Of a DNA stretch of 11,534 bases, positions 1 through 7,253 are shown in pieces (the first letter of the stretch is position 1; each line of letters opens with the position of its first letter). Location: assembly GCA_011620245.1 (NCBI GenBank), contig WOZN01000215.1, positions 1 through 11,534 of the forward strand, written 5' to 3'. The DNA is from Acidovorax sp. GTDB taxonomy: Bacteria > Pseudomonadota > Gammaproteobacteria > Burkholderiales > Burkholderiaceae_C. The notes beneath the pieces were generated by a model. It ran no database searches. It saw only the letters and a program-made list of their open reading frames with translations, and was not told where the DNA came from. A program made the position numbers and the translations under genes.

Positions 1-11
1 CCTGTTTCGGC

Positions 12-32
12 GGCAATAGCAAGGCTATTGCC
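12..32. terminator. Perfect 9-bp hairpin, possible terminator of an upstream gene
   Basis: The 9-bp arms GGCAATAGC and GCTATTGCC are perfectly complementary and separated by the loop AAG. Only a short pyrimidine stretch (TTCTC) follows, not a real T-run, so an intrinsic terminator on the + strand is possible but not secure. It could end a gene lying left of the window or be part of a small structured RNA. The inverted repeat itself is certain; its role is a guess. Confidence 0.4.
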
Positions 33-226
33 TTCTCACCAGTGCCCAAACTGCCGCGCAACCCGCCACGCCAGATCCTCGCGTCCTGATGAACAATCTC
101 GGTTGAAGCTGCCGTCCCCGGCAGCAGCGATTGCCCTTTGCCGCACTTGTGTAGCATGGCTTTTGGAATCCATGGTTCCTGTAGGCCTGCAGGAGGCGCA
201 TGTTGGTTTTTTGTGACAGCGCAGGC
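33..226. other. Non-coding leader region without a recognisable gene
   Basis: This stretch of about 190 bp lies between the hairpin and the AT-rich palindrome. Short open frames exist on both strands, but none has a good start site or a recognisable protein. A 6-bp stem with a 3-nt loop lies at 165-179 (GGAATC, CAT, GGTTCC, one G-T wobble). A T-run at 207-212 leads into TTGTGA at 211-216, which could be a -35-like element. The region could hold a 5' leader or a small RNA for the downstream operon, but nothing in it proves this. Confidence 0.35.
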
Positions 227-251
227 TTCCTATATGAATTTCATATAAGAA
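227..251. promoter_or_regulatory. AT-rich palindrome, candidate operator/promoter of the secretion operon
   Basis: TATATGAA at 231-238 and TTCATATA at 240-247 are perfect inverted arms around a single central T. The symmetry extends to 12-bp arms with one mismatch (227-230 against 248-251). The site lies 23 bp before the ATG at 274 in otherwise GC-rich DNA. It contains TATATG and TATAAG, which could act as -10 elements, and TTGTGA at 211-216 lies 14 bp upstream of TATATG, which is short for a sigma-70 spacer. A dimeric regulator binding over the promoter would fit this architecture. The palindrome is directly visible; the operator role is inferred. Confidence 0.5.
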
Positions 252-273
252 ATGCTTACACTTGCCACTTCTT

Positions 274-897
274 ATGAATTCCGTGCTGCGCATTCCCCTT
301 CAAGCCAACCCCGAGCAGGTGCAGCGACTGCAGGCCTTGCAGGTGGGTTTTGCGCGCGTGTGCAATGCGCTGGCGCCGCTGGTGCGGCAGACCAGGGTGT
401 GGAACCGTGTGGCGTTGCACCACCTGAGCTATCGCCAACTGCGCGAGCAGTTTCCCGAGATGGGCTCGCAGATGGTGTGCAACGCGATCTATTCGGTTTC
501 GCGCACGGCGCGGCTGGTGTTCCAGCACCCGCAAAGCCCTTTCAGTCTGGCGCGCCTGGGCAGCAAGCCCTTGCCGCTGCTGCGCTTTGCCGACAGCTGC
601 CCTGTGTACTTTGACCGGCATACGCTGAGTCTGAAGGCTGGGCAGTTGTCGATGTTCACGCTGGATGGGCGCATGCGTTTTCAGCTGGCGCTGGCGGCGC
701 AGGACGAAGAGCGTTTTCACACGCAAAAGCTGCGCGAGATCGTGCTGTCGCGGCGCAGCGATGGCGTTTTTGAGCTGGCGTTCATGCTGGTGAGCGCGCA
801 GGAGAGCGGCAATGTCCAGGCCCAAACGGGATCGGATGCAGCTGATGGCGCCGAGGGCGAGATTCCCGAATACATCGTGGTCGAAGAAGTGCAATGA
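274..897 (+). CDS. TnpB-like protein lacking the RuvC domain (IS605 OrfB N-terminal homologue)
   Basis: The protein has 207 residues from ATG 274; an in-frame TTG at 262 would add four. It follows the N-terminal pattern of IS200/IS605-type TnpB. An opening strand leads into a PxPEQ-like segment (residues 8-19), then comes a helical segment with LHHLSYRQLREQF at 48-60 and GSQMVCNAI at 64-72, which in the family reads LHxxxYxxLRxxxxLxSQ. Next is a strand-rich part with LRF at 103-105, FDRHTLSL at 113-120 and the TLDGR turn at 129-133, ending with FELAFML. In TnpB the RuvC nuclease (G-D-G strand, catalytic D/E/D) and the zinc ribbon follow here. In this protein only an acidic tail of about 35 residues follows before the stop. 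Base composition matches the neighbours, so it is not a recent insertion. The stop overlaps the start of the first ABC gene (ATGA), implying translational coupling. It has no visible nuclease active site. A regulator or nucleic-acid-binding role is inferred, by analogy with nuclease-dead TnpB relatives. It could instead be a T1SS accessory protein with a chance resemblance. Confidence 0.65.
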   Translation: MNSVLRIPLQANPEQVQRLQALQVGFARVCNALAPLVRQTRVWNRVALHHLSYRQLREQFPEMGSQMVCNAIYSVSRTARLVFQHPQSPFSLARLGSKPLPLLRFADSCPVYFDRHTLSLKAGQLSMFTLDGRMRFQLALAAQDEERFHTQKLREIVLSRRSDGVFELAFMLVSAQESGNVQAQTGSDAADGAEGEIPEYIVVEEVQ

Positions 898-2639
898 AAC
901 CAAACCAAAAACCGTCCGAACTGCGCGAAGCCATTGCTTCGTTATGGCCTTTTTTTGTGCGTTCTGGCTGGTTCAGCCTGGTCTGCAGCCTGCTGGTGCT
1001 GGCGCCTTCGGGCTACATGCTGGAGGTGTATGACCGGGTGGTCAACAGCCGCAACCACACCACGCTGGCCATGCTCACCCTTCTGGTGCTGGGGGCCTAT
1101 GTGGTGATGGAGGTGCTGGAATGGGCGCGCGGCGAGGTGATGCGCGCAGCCAGCGTGGAACTGGACAGCAAGATGAGCGTGCGCATTTTCAATGCCATTT
1201 TCGAGGCCAACCTGCGCCGCCTTCCTGGGGGCACACAGCAGCCGCTCAATGACTTCCGGCAGGTGCGCGATTTTTTGTATTCGCCGGTGCTGCTGGCGTT
1301 GCTGGAGTCGCCCATTTCGCTGGTGATGATGGTGCTGCTGTTCCTGATCAGCCCGGTGCTGGGCTGGTCGGCACTGGCATTTGCCGTGCTGCAGACGCTG
1401 GTGGCATGGCTCAACGAGCGCAGTACCAAGCCGCCGCTGATGCAGGCCAACCGCGCCGCCATCGAGGCCCAGCAATATGCCGACAACACGCTGCGCAATG
1501 CCGAGGTGATCGAGTCGATGGGCATGCTGCGCGATACGCACCGCCGCTGGCTGCTCAAGCAGCGTGATTTTCTGGACCTGCAGGCGCTGGCCTCGGAGCG
1601 GGCAGGGGGCTTTCAGGCTATTTCCAAGCTGGTGCAGAACACGCTCAGTTCCTTGCTGCTCGGGCTGGGGTGCTGGCTGCTGTTGCAAAACCAGCTCAAT
1701 GGCGGCGGGGGGATGATGATTGTGGCGTCCATCCTGGGTGGGCGCATGCTGGCGCCGCTGGTGCAGGTGGTGTCGCAGTGGCAGTCGGTGGTGAATGTGC
1801 GTGATGCCTGGGCGCGGGTGGACGGGCTTTTGGCGGCAGTGCCGGCCAAGCCGCCAGGGATGGCGCTGCCTGCGCCGCGTGGCGCGCTGCAGGTCGAGCA
1901 GCTCGTTGCCGGCGCCCCTGGCAGCCCGGCGCCCATCTTGCGCGGTGTGCAGTTTGCGCTGGCGCCGGGCGAGGTGCTGGCGGTGGTGGGGCCGTCGGCG
2001 GCGGGCAAGACGACGCTGGCGCGCCTGCTGGTGGGGCTGTGGCCGGCGCAGGGCGGCAAGGTGCGCCTGGATGGTGCCGACATCCATACCTGGAACAAGG
2101 CCGAACTGGGCCCGCACTTGGGCTACCTGCCGCAGGGCGTGGAGCTGTTCGAGGGCACGCTGGCCGAAAACATTGCGCGTTTTGCCGAGGTGGAGCCCGC
2201 CAAGGTGGAGGCGGCGGCACGCGCGGTGGGCCTGCATGAGTTCATTCTTTCGCTGCCGCAGGGCTACGACAGCCCGGTGGGGCCCGAGGGCGCGCGCCTG
2301 TCGGGCGGGCAGCGCCAGCGCGTGGGCCTGGCGCGCGCGCTGTATGGCGACCCGGTCTTTGTGGTGCTGGACGAGCCCAACTCCAGCCTGGACGAAGAGG
2401 GTGATGCGGCGCTGGGCCGCGCCCTTCAGGAGGGCAAGGCGCGCGGAACGACCTTTGTGGTCATGACGCACCGCACCAGTGTGCTGGCCGTGGCCGACAA
2501 GATGCTGGTGCTGCGCGATGGCATGCAGCAGGCTTTTGGGCCCCGCGACGAGGTGCTGGCAGCTTTGCAGAAGGCACAGCAACAGGGGCAGCAGCCCGCC
2601 GCGCCGGCGGGGCGCGGCCCGGCGCTGGCGGCATCCTGA
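894..2639 (+). CDS. Type I secretion system permease/ATPase, PrtD/AprD family (first copy)
   Basis: This 581-residue half-transporter powers export of an unfolded polypeptide through the inner membrane to the fusion protein and outer channel. The N-terminal part is a membrane domain (helices from about residue 20, the YMLEVYDRVV motif at 41-50, further helices to about 290). It lacks the C39 peptidase domain of bacteriocin exporters. The C-terminal nucleotide-binding domain is complete: Walker A GPSAAGKT at 366-373, Q-loop in GYLPQ, signature LSGGQ at 469-473, Walker B ending in D493 with catalytic E494, and switch His 526. The start ATG overlaps the preceding stop by 4 bp, with GAAGAAG just upstream as ribosome site. 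The tail after about residue 550 is rich in Q, P and A. Length and motif order match the PrtD/AprD/HasD group. The substrate is unknown, as no RTX gene lies in the window. Confidence 0.93.
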   Translation: MKPNQKPSELREAIASLWPFFVRSGWFSLVCSLLVLAPSGYMLEVYDRVVNSRNHTTLAMLTLLVLGAYVVMEVLEWARGEVMRAASVELDSKMSVRIFNAIFEANLRRLPGGTQQPLNDFRQVRDFLYSPVLLALLESPISLVMMVLLFLISPVLGWSALAFAVLQTLVAWLNERSTKPPLMQANRAAIEAQQYADNTLRNAEVIESMGMLRDTHRRWLLKQRDFLDLQALASERAGGFQAISKLVQNTLSSLLLGLGCWLLLQNQLNGGGGMMIVASILGGRMLAPLVQVVSQWQSVVNVRDAWARVDGLLAAVPAKPPGMALPAPRGALQVEQLVAGAPGSPAPILRGVQFALAPGEVLAVVGPSAAGKTTLARLLVGLWPAQGGKVRLDGADIHTWNKAELGPHLGYLPQGVELFEGTLAENIARFAEVEPAKVEAAARAVGLHEFILSLPQGYDSPVGPEGARLSGGQRQRVGLARALYGDPVFVVLDEPNSSLDEEGDAALGRALQEGKARGTTFVVMTHRTSVLAVADKMLVLRDGMQQAFGPRDEVLAALQKAQQQGQQPAAPAGRGPALAAS

Positions 2640-2646
2640 TTTTTAC

Positions 2647-2651
2647 GAGGT
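2647..2651 (+). promoter_or_regulatory. Strong ribosome binding site for the second ABC gene
   Basis: GAGGT sits 8 nt before ATG 2660 in the 20-bp gap after the first ABC gene. It fixes the start of the second ABC gene and suggests that copy is translated independently and well. Confidence 0.7.
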
Positions 2652-2659
2652 AGCCTTTC

Positions 2660-4396
2660 ATGACGACCCCTGGTTTTTTTGAGCGCAGCGAGCTGACGCG
2701 CGCGCTGTGGGTTTTTCGCCGCGAGTTTCTGGTGGTGGGTGTGTTCAGCATGGTGGCCAATGTGCTCATGCTCTCGCCCACGCTGTACATGCTGCAGGTG
2801 TACGACCGGGTGATGAGCAGCCGCAGCGAGATGACGCTGCTGGCGATGTCGCTGATCACCCTGTTCCTGTTTTGCATGATGGCGTTTGCCGAATGGATGC
2901 GTTCGCGCGTGCTGGTGCGCTCGGGCGTGCGGCTCGATGCGCTGCTGGGCACGCGGGTGTTCAATGCCAGCTTCGAGGCGAACCTGGCGCCCTCGGGCGT
3001 GAGCCCGGCGCGCGCCTTTGGCGACCTGATCCAGATCCGCCAGTTTCTGACGGGCAATGGCATTCTGGCGTTTTTTGATACGCCCTGGACGCCTGTTTAC
3101 ATGGCGGTGCTGTTCATCCTGCACCCGATGCTGGGCTTTCTTTCGCTGTTCTTCGCGGCGGTGCAGGGTGCGCTGGCTTGGTTCGGGCACCGGACCACGG
3201 TGGCACCGGCCGAGGAAGCTTCCAAGGCGGGCAGCGAAGCAACGTCGTACCTGCAGGGCAAGCTGCGCAATGCCGAGGTGCTGGAGCCCATGGGCATGGT
3301 GCACAACCTGCGCCCGCACTGGGCAAAGCGCCATGCCCATGCGCAGCAGCTGCAGGGCCGGTCGCAGGCGCTCACGCACCGCATCATGGCGTGGAGCAAG
3401 TTCATCCGCTATGCGCAGCAGTCGCTGGCGCTGGGCGCCGGGGCGCTGCTGGTGATCGATGGCCAGCTCTCGCCCGGGGGCATGATTGCCGCCAACGTGC
3501 TGATGTCGCGCGCGCTCGCGCCCATCGACATGCTGGTGGGGGCGTGGCGCGGTTTTATCAGTGCGCGCGGCGCATTCGGGCGGCTGGAAGCGCTGCTGGG
3601 CGCCCACCCCGAGCGCGACCCGGCGCTGTCGCGCGTGGCGCCGCAGGGTGCGCTCACGCTGCGTGACGTGGTGGCCGTGGCGCCGGGGCGCGCCGAGCCC
3701 ATCCTCAAGGGTGTGAACGTGGCGGTGTCGCCTGGCACGGTGACGGTGGTGCTCGGCCCTTCAGGCTCGGGCAAGTCCACCCTGGCGCGTTGCATGGTGG
3801 GCATCTGGCCGGGCATATCGGGCGAGGTGTTGCTCGATGGCTTGCCCATCGGGGGCTGGGACCGCAACGAACTGGGGCCTTACCTGGGCTATCTGCCGCA
3901 GGACATCGAGTTGTTCGAGGGCTCGATTGCCGAGAACATCGCTCGCTTTGGCGAGGTGTCGCCCGAGAAGGTGATTGCAGCCGCGCGCAGCGCTGGCCTG
4001 CACGAGATGATCTTGCGCTTTCCCAAGGGCTATGACATGCCGATTGGCGAGGCTGGCAACCTGTTGTCGGGCGGCCAGCGCCAGCGCATCGGGCTGGCGC
4101 GCGCGGTGTATGGCGATCCGGTGCTGGTGGTGCTCGATGAGCCCAACGCCAACCTGGACGACGTAGGCGAGGCCGCACTGGTGCGCACGGTGCAGGAACT
4201 CAAGGCCAAGGGGCGCACGGTGTTCCTGATCACGCACCGCCCAGGCATCGTGGCGGTGGCCGATCGCCTGCTGATTTTGCGCAACGGCATGGTGCAGGCC
4301 GACGGGCCGCGCGACGAGGTGCTGGCGGCACTGCGCGCGGCGCAGGCGGCAGCGGCGCCTGCAGGCCCCGGTGCCATGCGTCCCCAGGCTGCCTGA
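2660..4396 (+). CDS. Type I secretion system permease/ATPase, PrtD/AprD family (second copy)
   Basis: This 578-residue protein is a paralogue of the preceding gene. The membrane domain has the same landmark, YMLQVYDRVM at about 43-52, and there is no peptidase domain. The nucleotide-binding domain is fully equipped: Walker A GPSGSGKS at 366-373, signature LSGGQ at 469-473, Walker B D493 with E494, and His 526. These residue numbers are identical to those of the first copy, so the ATPase halves align without net gaps from 366 to 526. This suggests a tandem duplication followed by divergence, mostly in the membrane half. Neither copy looks degenerate. Together they may form a heterodimeric exporter, or each may form a homodimer with its own substrate; the sequence cannot decide. 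The tail after about residue 555 is rich in alanine and proline. The gene is 20 bp downstream of copy one and 60 bp upstream of the fusion-protein gene. Confidence 0.93.
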   Translation: MTTPGFFERSELTRALWVFRREFLVVGVFSMVANVLMLSPTLYMLQVYDRVMSSRSEMTLLAMSLITLFLFCMMAFAEWMRSRVLVRSGVRLDALLGTRVFNASFEANLAPSGVSPARAFGDLIQIRQFLTGNGILAFFDTPWTPVYMAVLFILHPMLGFLSLFFAAVQGALAWFGHRTTVAPAEEASKAGSEATSYLQGKLRNAEVLEPMGMVHNLRPHWAKRHAHAQQLQGRSQALTHRIMAWSKFIRYAQQSLALGAGALLVIDGQLSPGGMIAANVLMSRALAPIDMLVGAWRGFISARGAFGRLEALLGAHPERDPALSRVAPQGALTLRDVVAVAPGRAEPILKGVNVAVSPGTVTVVLGPSGSGKSTLARCMVGIWPGISGEVLLDGLPIGGWDRNELGPYLGYLPQDIELFEGSIAENIARFGEVSPEKVIAAARSAGLHEMILRFPKGYDMPIGEAGNLLSGGQRQRIGLARAVYGDPVLVVLDEPNANLDDVGEAALVRTVQELKAKGRTVFLITHRPGIVAVADRLLILRNGMVQADGPRDEVLAALRAAQAAAAPAGPGAMRPQAA

Positions 4397-4456
4397 TGGG
4401 CATGGCGCTGGCGGTCGGTCTTTTTTTATTGATGCCTCTTTCTGTCGGGTACTGAC
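4397..4456 (+). other. 60-bp gap with a T-run between ABC and fusion-protein genes
   Basis: This is the largest gap inside the exporter gene set. It contains a run of seven T at 4421-4427 but no GC-rich stem just before it, so an intrinsic terminator is not supported. The only inverted repeat seen is a 5-bp pair, GGCAT/ATGCC (4399-4403 and 4432-4436), with a long loop. Read-through into the fusion-protein gene is the simplest view. Confidence 0.35.
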
Positions 4457-5842
4457 ATGGTCAAATCTTTGTTGTCTTTTGGTAAGAAATCGAGTGAAGT
4501 GCAGATGAATGCAGCGTCAGATGCTGCTGAAAATGTAGCTAAACCGGGTTCCGCGCGCCCCGGGCATCCCGGGCACCCCGGGCGTATTGGCTTGTGGGTG
4601 CTGGCAGCAGGCTTTGGCGGGTTTTTGCTGTGGGCGGCATTCGCGCCCCTGGACGAGGGCGTGCCAGCGGCTGGCATGGTGGCCATCGACACCAAGCGCA
4701 AGGCCGTGCAGCACCTGAGCGGCGGCATCGTGCAGGAGGTGCTGGTGCGCGAGGGCGACGAGGTGCAAGAGGGTCAGTTGCTGATTCGCCTCGATTCGGC
4801 CGTGGCGCGCGCCAACTACGAGTCGGTGCGCCAGCGCTACCTGGGCTTGCGCGCCATGCAGGGCCGGTTGCTGGCCGAGCAATCGGGCCAGGCGGCCATT
4901 GTCTTTCACCCCGATCTGGTGGCAGCCAGCACCGACCCGCTGATCCGTCAGCAGATGCAAAACCAGGAGCAGCTGTTCATGACGCGGCGCAGTCTGCTGC
5001 GCTCGGACTTGCAGTCGATCGAGGAAAGCATTCAAGGCCAGGAAGGCTTGCTGCAGGCGTACAAGGGCATGCTGGAAAACCGCACCAGCCAGTTGCGTCT
5101 GATCAATGAAGAGCTGGGCCATCTGCGGGGGCTGGTCAAGGAAGGCTATGCGCCGCGCAACCGCCAACTGGAGATGGAGCGCATGGTGGCCGATACGAGC
5201 ACCGCCATCGCCGACCTGCAGGGCAACATGGTGCGTGCGGTCCGCACCATCGGCGAACTGCGCCAGCGTGCGCTGTCAAGGCAGCAGGAATACCGCAAGG
5301 AAGTGGAGACCCAGCTGGCCGACGTCAGCCGCGAGGTGCTGTCCGACAACGAGAAGCTGCGTGCCGTCACCGATGACTTGGCGCGCACCGAAATCAAGGC
5401 ACCGGCTGCCGGCCAAGTGGTGGGCCTGGTGGTGCAGACGGTGGGCGGGGTGGTGCAACCGGGGCAAAAGCTCATGGACATCGTGCCCAAGGGCGCGCCG
5501 CTGTTGCTGGAAGCCCATGTGGCGCCGCACCTGATCGACCGCGTGCACACTGATTTGCCCGTGGATGTGCGGTTTTCTTCGTTTGCGCATTCACCACAGT
5601 TGGTGGTGGGGGGCAAGGTGGTGTCAATCTCGGCGGATTTGCTGACCGAGCCGCAAACCAATGTGAGCTATTACCTGGCGCGTGTGCAGGTCACGCCCGA
5701 TGGGCTCAAGCACCTGGGCAAGCGCCAGTTGCAGCCAGGCATGCCGGTGGAGGTGATCTTCAAGACCGGCGAACGCTCCATGTTGACGTATTTGCTGCAC
5801 CCGCTGACCAAGCGGCTGGCCGCGTCGATGACGGAGGAGTGA
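4457..5842 (+). CDS. HlyD/AprE-type membrane fusion protein of the type I secretion system
   Basis: This 461-residue periplasmic adaptor links the inner-membrane ABC transporter to the TolC-type channel. It has a cytoplasmic N-terminus of about 43 residues and one membrane helix at about 44-63. The first half of a lipoyl-like domain follows (GGIVQEVLVREGDEV, 89-103). A long alpha-helical hairpin spans about 115-310. The second lipoyl half is TEIKAPAAGQVVG then GVVQPGQKLMDIVP. The beta-barrel and the C-terminal QPGMPVEV motif are typical of the PrtE/AprE branch. Length is normal for the family. ATG 4457 lacks a clear ribosome site; ATG 4505 (residue 17) has GAGTGAAG upstream and keeps all domains, so the true start could be either. 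The stop lies 6 bp before the TolC-type gene. The cytoplasmic tail carries a PGH/PGH/PGR repeat. Confidence 0.93.
   Translation: MVKSLLSFGKKSSEVQMNAASDAAENVAKPGSARPGHPGHPGRIGLWVLAAGFGGFLLWAAFAPLDEGVPAAGMVAIDTKRKAVQHLSGGIVQEVLVREGDEVQEGQLLIRLDSAVARANYESVRQRYLGLRAMQGRLLAEQSGQAAIVFHPDLVAASTDPLIRQQMQNQEQLFMTRRSLLRSDLQSIEESIQGQEGLLQAYKGMLENRTSQLRLINEELGHLRGLVKEGYAPRNRQLEMERMVADTSTAIADLQGNMVRAVRTIGELRQRALSRQQEYRKEVETQLADVSREVLSDNEKLRAVTDDLARTEIKAPAAGQVVGLVVQTVGGVVQPGQKLMDIVPKGAPLLLEAHVAPHLIDRVHTDLPVDVRFSSFAHSPQLVVGGKVVSISADLLTEPQTNVSYYLARVQVTPDGLKHLGKRQLQPGMPVEVIFKTGERSMLTYLLHPLTKRLAASMTEE
4559..4585 (+). repeat. Three 9-bp CCCGGG-bearing units in the fusion-protein gene
   Basis: CCCGGG occurs at 4559-4564, 4568-4573 and 4577-4582 with a regular 9-bp period (units CCCGGGCAT, CCCGGGCAC, CCCGGGCGT). 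The units encode the P-G-H, P-G-H, P-G-R stretch of the cytoplasmic tail just before the membrane helix. This is a short in-frame tandem repeat, possibly variable in copy number between strains. Confidence 0.6.
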
Positions 5843-5848
5843 GAGGCC

Positions 5849-7210
5849 ATGAAGCACCACATTGCATTCGCGCCGCGCACCCGCCTGGCCAGCGCTTGCC
5901 TGGCTTTACTGGGGATGGCGGTGGTGCTGCCCGCCTGGTCGCTGGACTTGCGCCAGGCCTATGAGGCGGCCTACGAGAACGATGCCACCATCCGCGCCTC
6001 GCGCGCGGGTGCGCAGGCCAGCCGTGAGAAGCTTCCGCAGGCGCGGGCCCAGCAGTTGCCCAACGTCAGCTTCAACGCGGGCCGCAACCACAACGACCTG
6101 ATCAGCAAGATACAAAATTTTCAGGGCCAGCCGGTCAGAGCCGATAATCAGTACTACAGCGGCAGCCAGTCGCTTTCGGTGCGCCAGCCTCTGTACCGCC
6201 CCTATCTGAGTGCGCTGGTGCGGCAGGCGCAGGCGCAGGTCGAGGATGCCGATGCGGCGCTGGAACGCGATGAGCAGACCCTGGTGACGCGCGTGGGCGA
6301 GGCCTATTTCGATGCGCTGCTGGCGCAAGACCAGGTGTTGCTGATAGCGGCACAGAAGATTACCTACGCCACGCAGCTGGATGTTGCGCGCAAGAGCCTG
6401 GAGGCAGGCACGGGCACGCGCACCGATATCGACGAGGCCCAGGCGCGCCTGGACCTGACGCTGGCCCAGGAGCTGGAGGCGCAGCAAAACGTGGAGTTCA
6501 CCCGCCGGCAGCTGGAGGCGCTCATGGGCCGGCCGGTGGATATGCTGGCAAGCCTGGATGTGCAGCGGTTCGACCCGGCTGAGCCCATTCCCGGGGTTGT
6601 GGATGCATGGGTCGAGCGCGCCGAGCAGGCCAGCCCGGAGCTGCAGTCGTTGCGCGCGCAACTGGATGCCGCGGGCATGGAAGTGGAGAAGGCGCAAGCG
6701 GGCCACAAACCGACCCTGGATGCCGTGGCGCAATGGTCGCGCAGCAGCAGCGACACGGTGACCAGCGTCAACCAGCGCTATGAGAACAAGAGCATCGGCC
6801 TGCAGTTGTCGGTGCCGCTGTATGCCGGTGGCTATGTCAACTCCACCGTGCGCCAGGCGGTGGCGGCACAGGAGCGCGCGCGCGAGGCGCTGGAGGCCGC
6901 GCGCCGCGATCTGGGCGTGCGTGTGTACCGGGAGTTCCGTGGCATGACCGAGGGCGTGCTGCGCGTGAAAGCGCTGGAACAGGCCGTGCGTTCGGCCGAG
7001 CAGGCGGTGCTGTCGAACCAGAAGTCATTCCAGGCGGGCTCGCGGACCACGGTCGATGTGCTCAATGCGCAGCAGCAGAAAACCACCGCGCAGCGTGATT
7101 TGGCGCAGGCGCGGTATCTGTACCTGGTGTCGCGCCTGCGGCTGCAGGCCCTGACGGGCGAGGATCGGCAGGCGAGTGTGGCGCAGGTCAACAGCGCGCT
7201 CGTTCCTTGA
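5849..7210 (+). CDS. TolC-family outer membrane channel of the type I secretion system
   Basis: This 453-residue protein forms the outer-membrane and periplasmic tunnel of the exporter. The signal peptide spans about residues 1-31, with a likely cut after A-W-S before LDLRQAYEAAYEND, the classic opening of mature TolC-type proteins. The two structural repeats of the family are visible: YFDALLAQDQVLL with the following LEAGTGTRTDIDEAQARLD in the first half, and SVPLYAGG, FQAGSRTTVDVLNAQQQ in the second. Length is typical for TolC/AprF of type I secretion. ATG 5849 follows GAGAGG at a good distance and lies 6 bp after the fusion-protein stop, so the two are surely co-transcribed. Sequence alone cannot show whether this channel also serves drug efflux pumps, but its position argues for dedicated use. 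Confidence 0.93.
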   Translation: MKHHIAFAPRTRLASACLALLGMAVVLPAWSLDLRQAYEAAYENDATIRASRAGAQASREKLPQARAQQLPNVSFNAGRNHNDLISKIQNFQGQPVRADNQYYSGSQSLSVRQPLYRPYLSALVRQAQAQVEDADAALERDEQTLVTRVGEAYFDALLAQDQVLLIAAQKITYATQLDVARKSLEAGTGTRTDIDEAQARLDLTLAQELEAQQNVEFTRRQLEALMGRPVDMLASLDVQRFDPAEPIPGVVDAWVERAEQASPELQSLRAQLDAAGMEVEKAQAGHKPTLDAVAQWSRSSSDTVTSVNQRYENKSIGLQLSVPLYAGGYVNSTVRQAVAAQERAREALEAARRDLGVRVYREFRGMTEGVLRVKALEQAVRSAEQAVLSNQKSFQAGSRTTVDVLNAQQQKTTAQRDLAQARYLYLVSRLRLQALTGEDRQASVAQVNSALVP

Positions 7211-7253
7211 GCGCCCTAAGCTGTTGAAAAAGGCTTTCGCAGCGGGTCGCAGC

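Noticed and set aside
28..216. 62-codon open frame with CxxC (CPNC) and CxxC (CRTC) pairs, reminiscent of a zinc ribbon
   Set aside because: It starts at a TTG inside the hairpin, has no ribosome site, and lies upstream of the TnpB-like gene, the wrong order for a lost TnpB zinc ribbon. Four cysteines by chance are plausible.
36..293. Divergent 85-codon open frame on the - strand
   Set aside because: It overlaps the start of the TnpB-like gene and the palindrome, has no recognisable protein features, and looks like a chance frame.
274..897. Complete insertion sequence of the IS200/IS605 type
   Set aside because: There is no tnpA, no RuvC or zinc ribbon, no recognisable element ends, and the gene overlaps the next one by 4 bp with matching composition.
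256..903. Long - strand frame opposite the TnpB-like gene, and similar long frames opposite 942-2582 and 9428-10522
   Set aside because: High third-position GC produces long antisense frames. Their proteins are rich in H, Q, R and A without domain patterns, whereas the + strand proteins match known families.
1795..2466. Arg/Trp/Cys-rich + strand frame inside the first ABC gene
   Set aside because: It is an out-of-frame reading of the conserved ATPase domain.
4397..4456. T-run between the second ABC gene and the fusion-protein gene as an intrinsic terminator
   Set aside because: There is no GC-rich stem immediately before the T-run; the only inverted repeat is 5 bp with a long loop.
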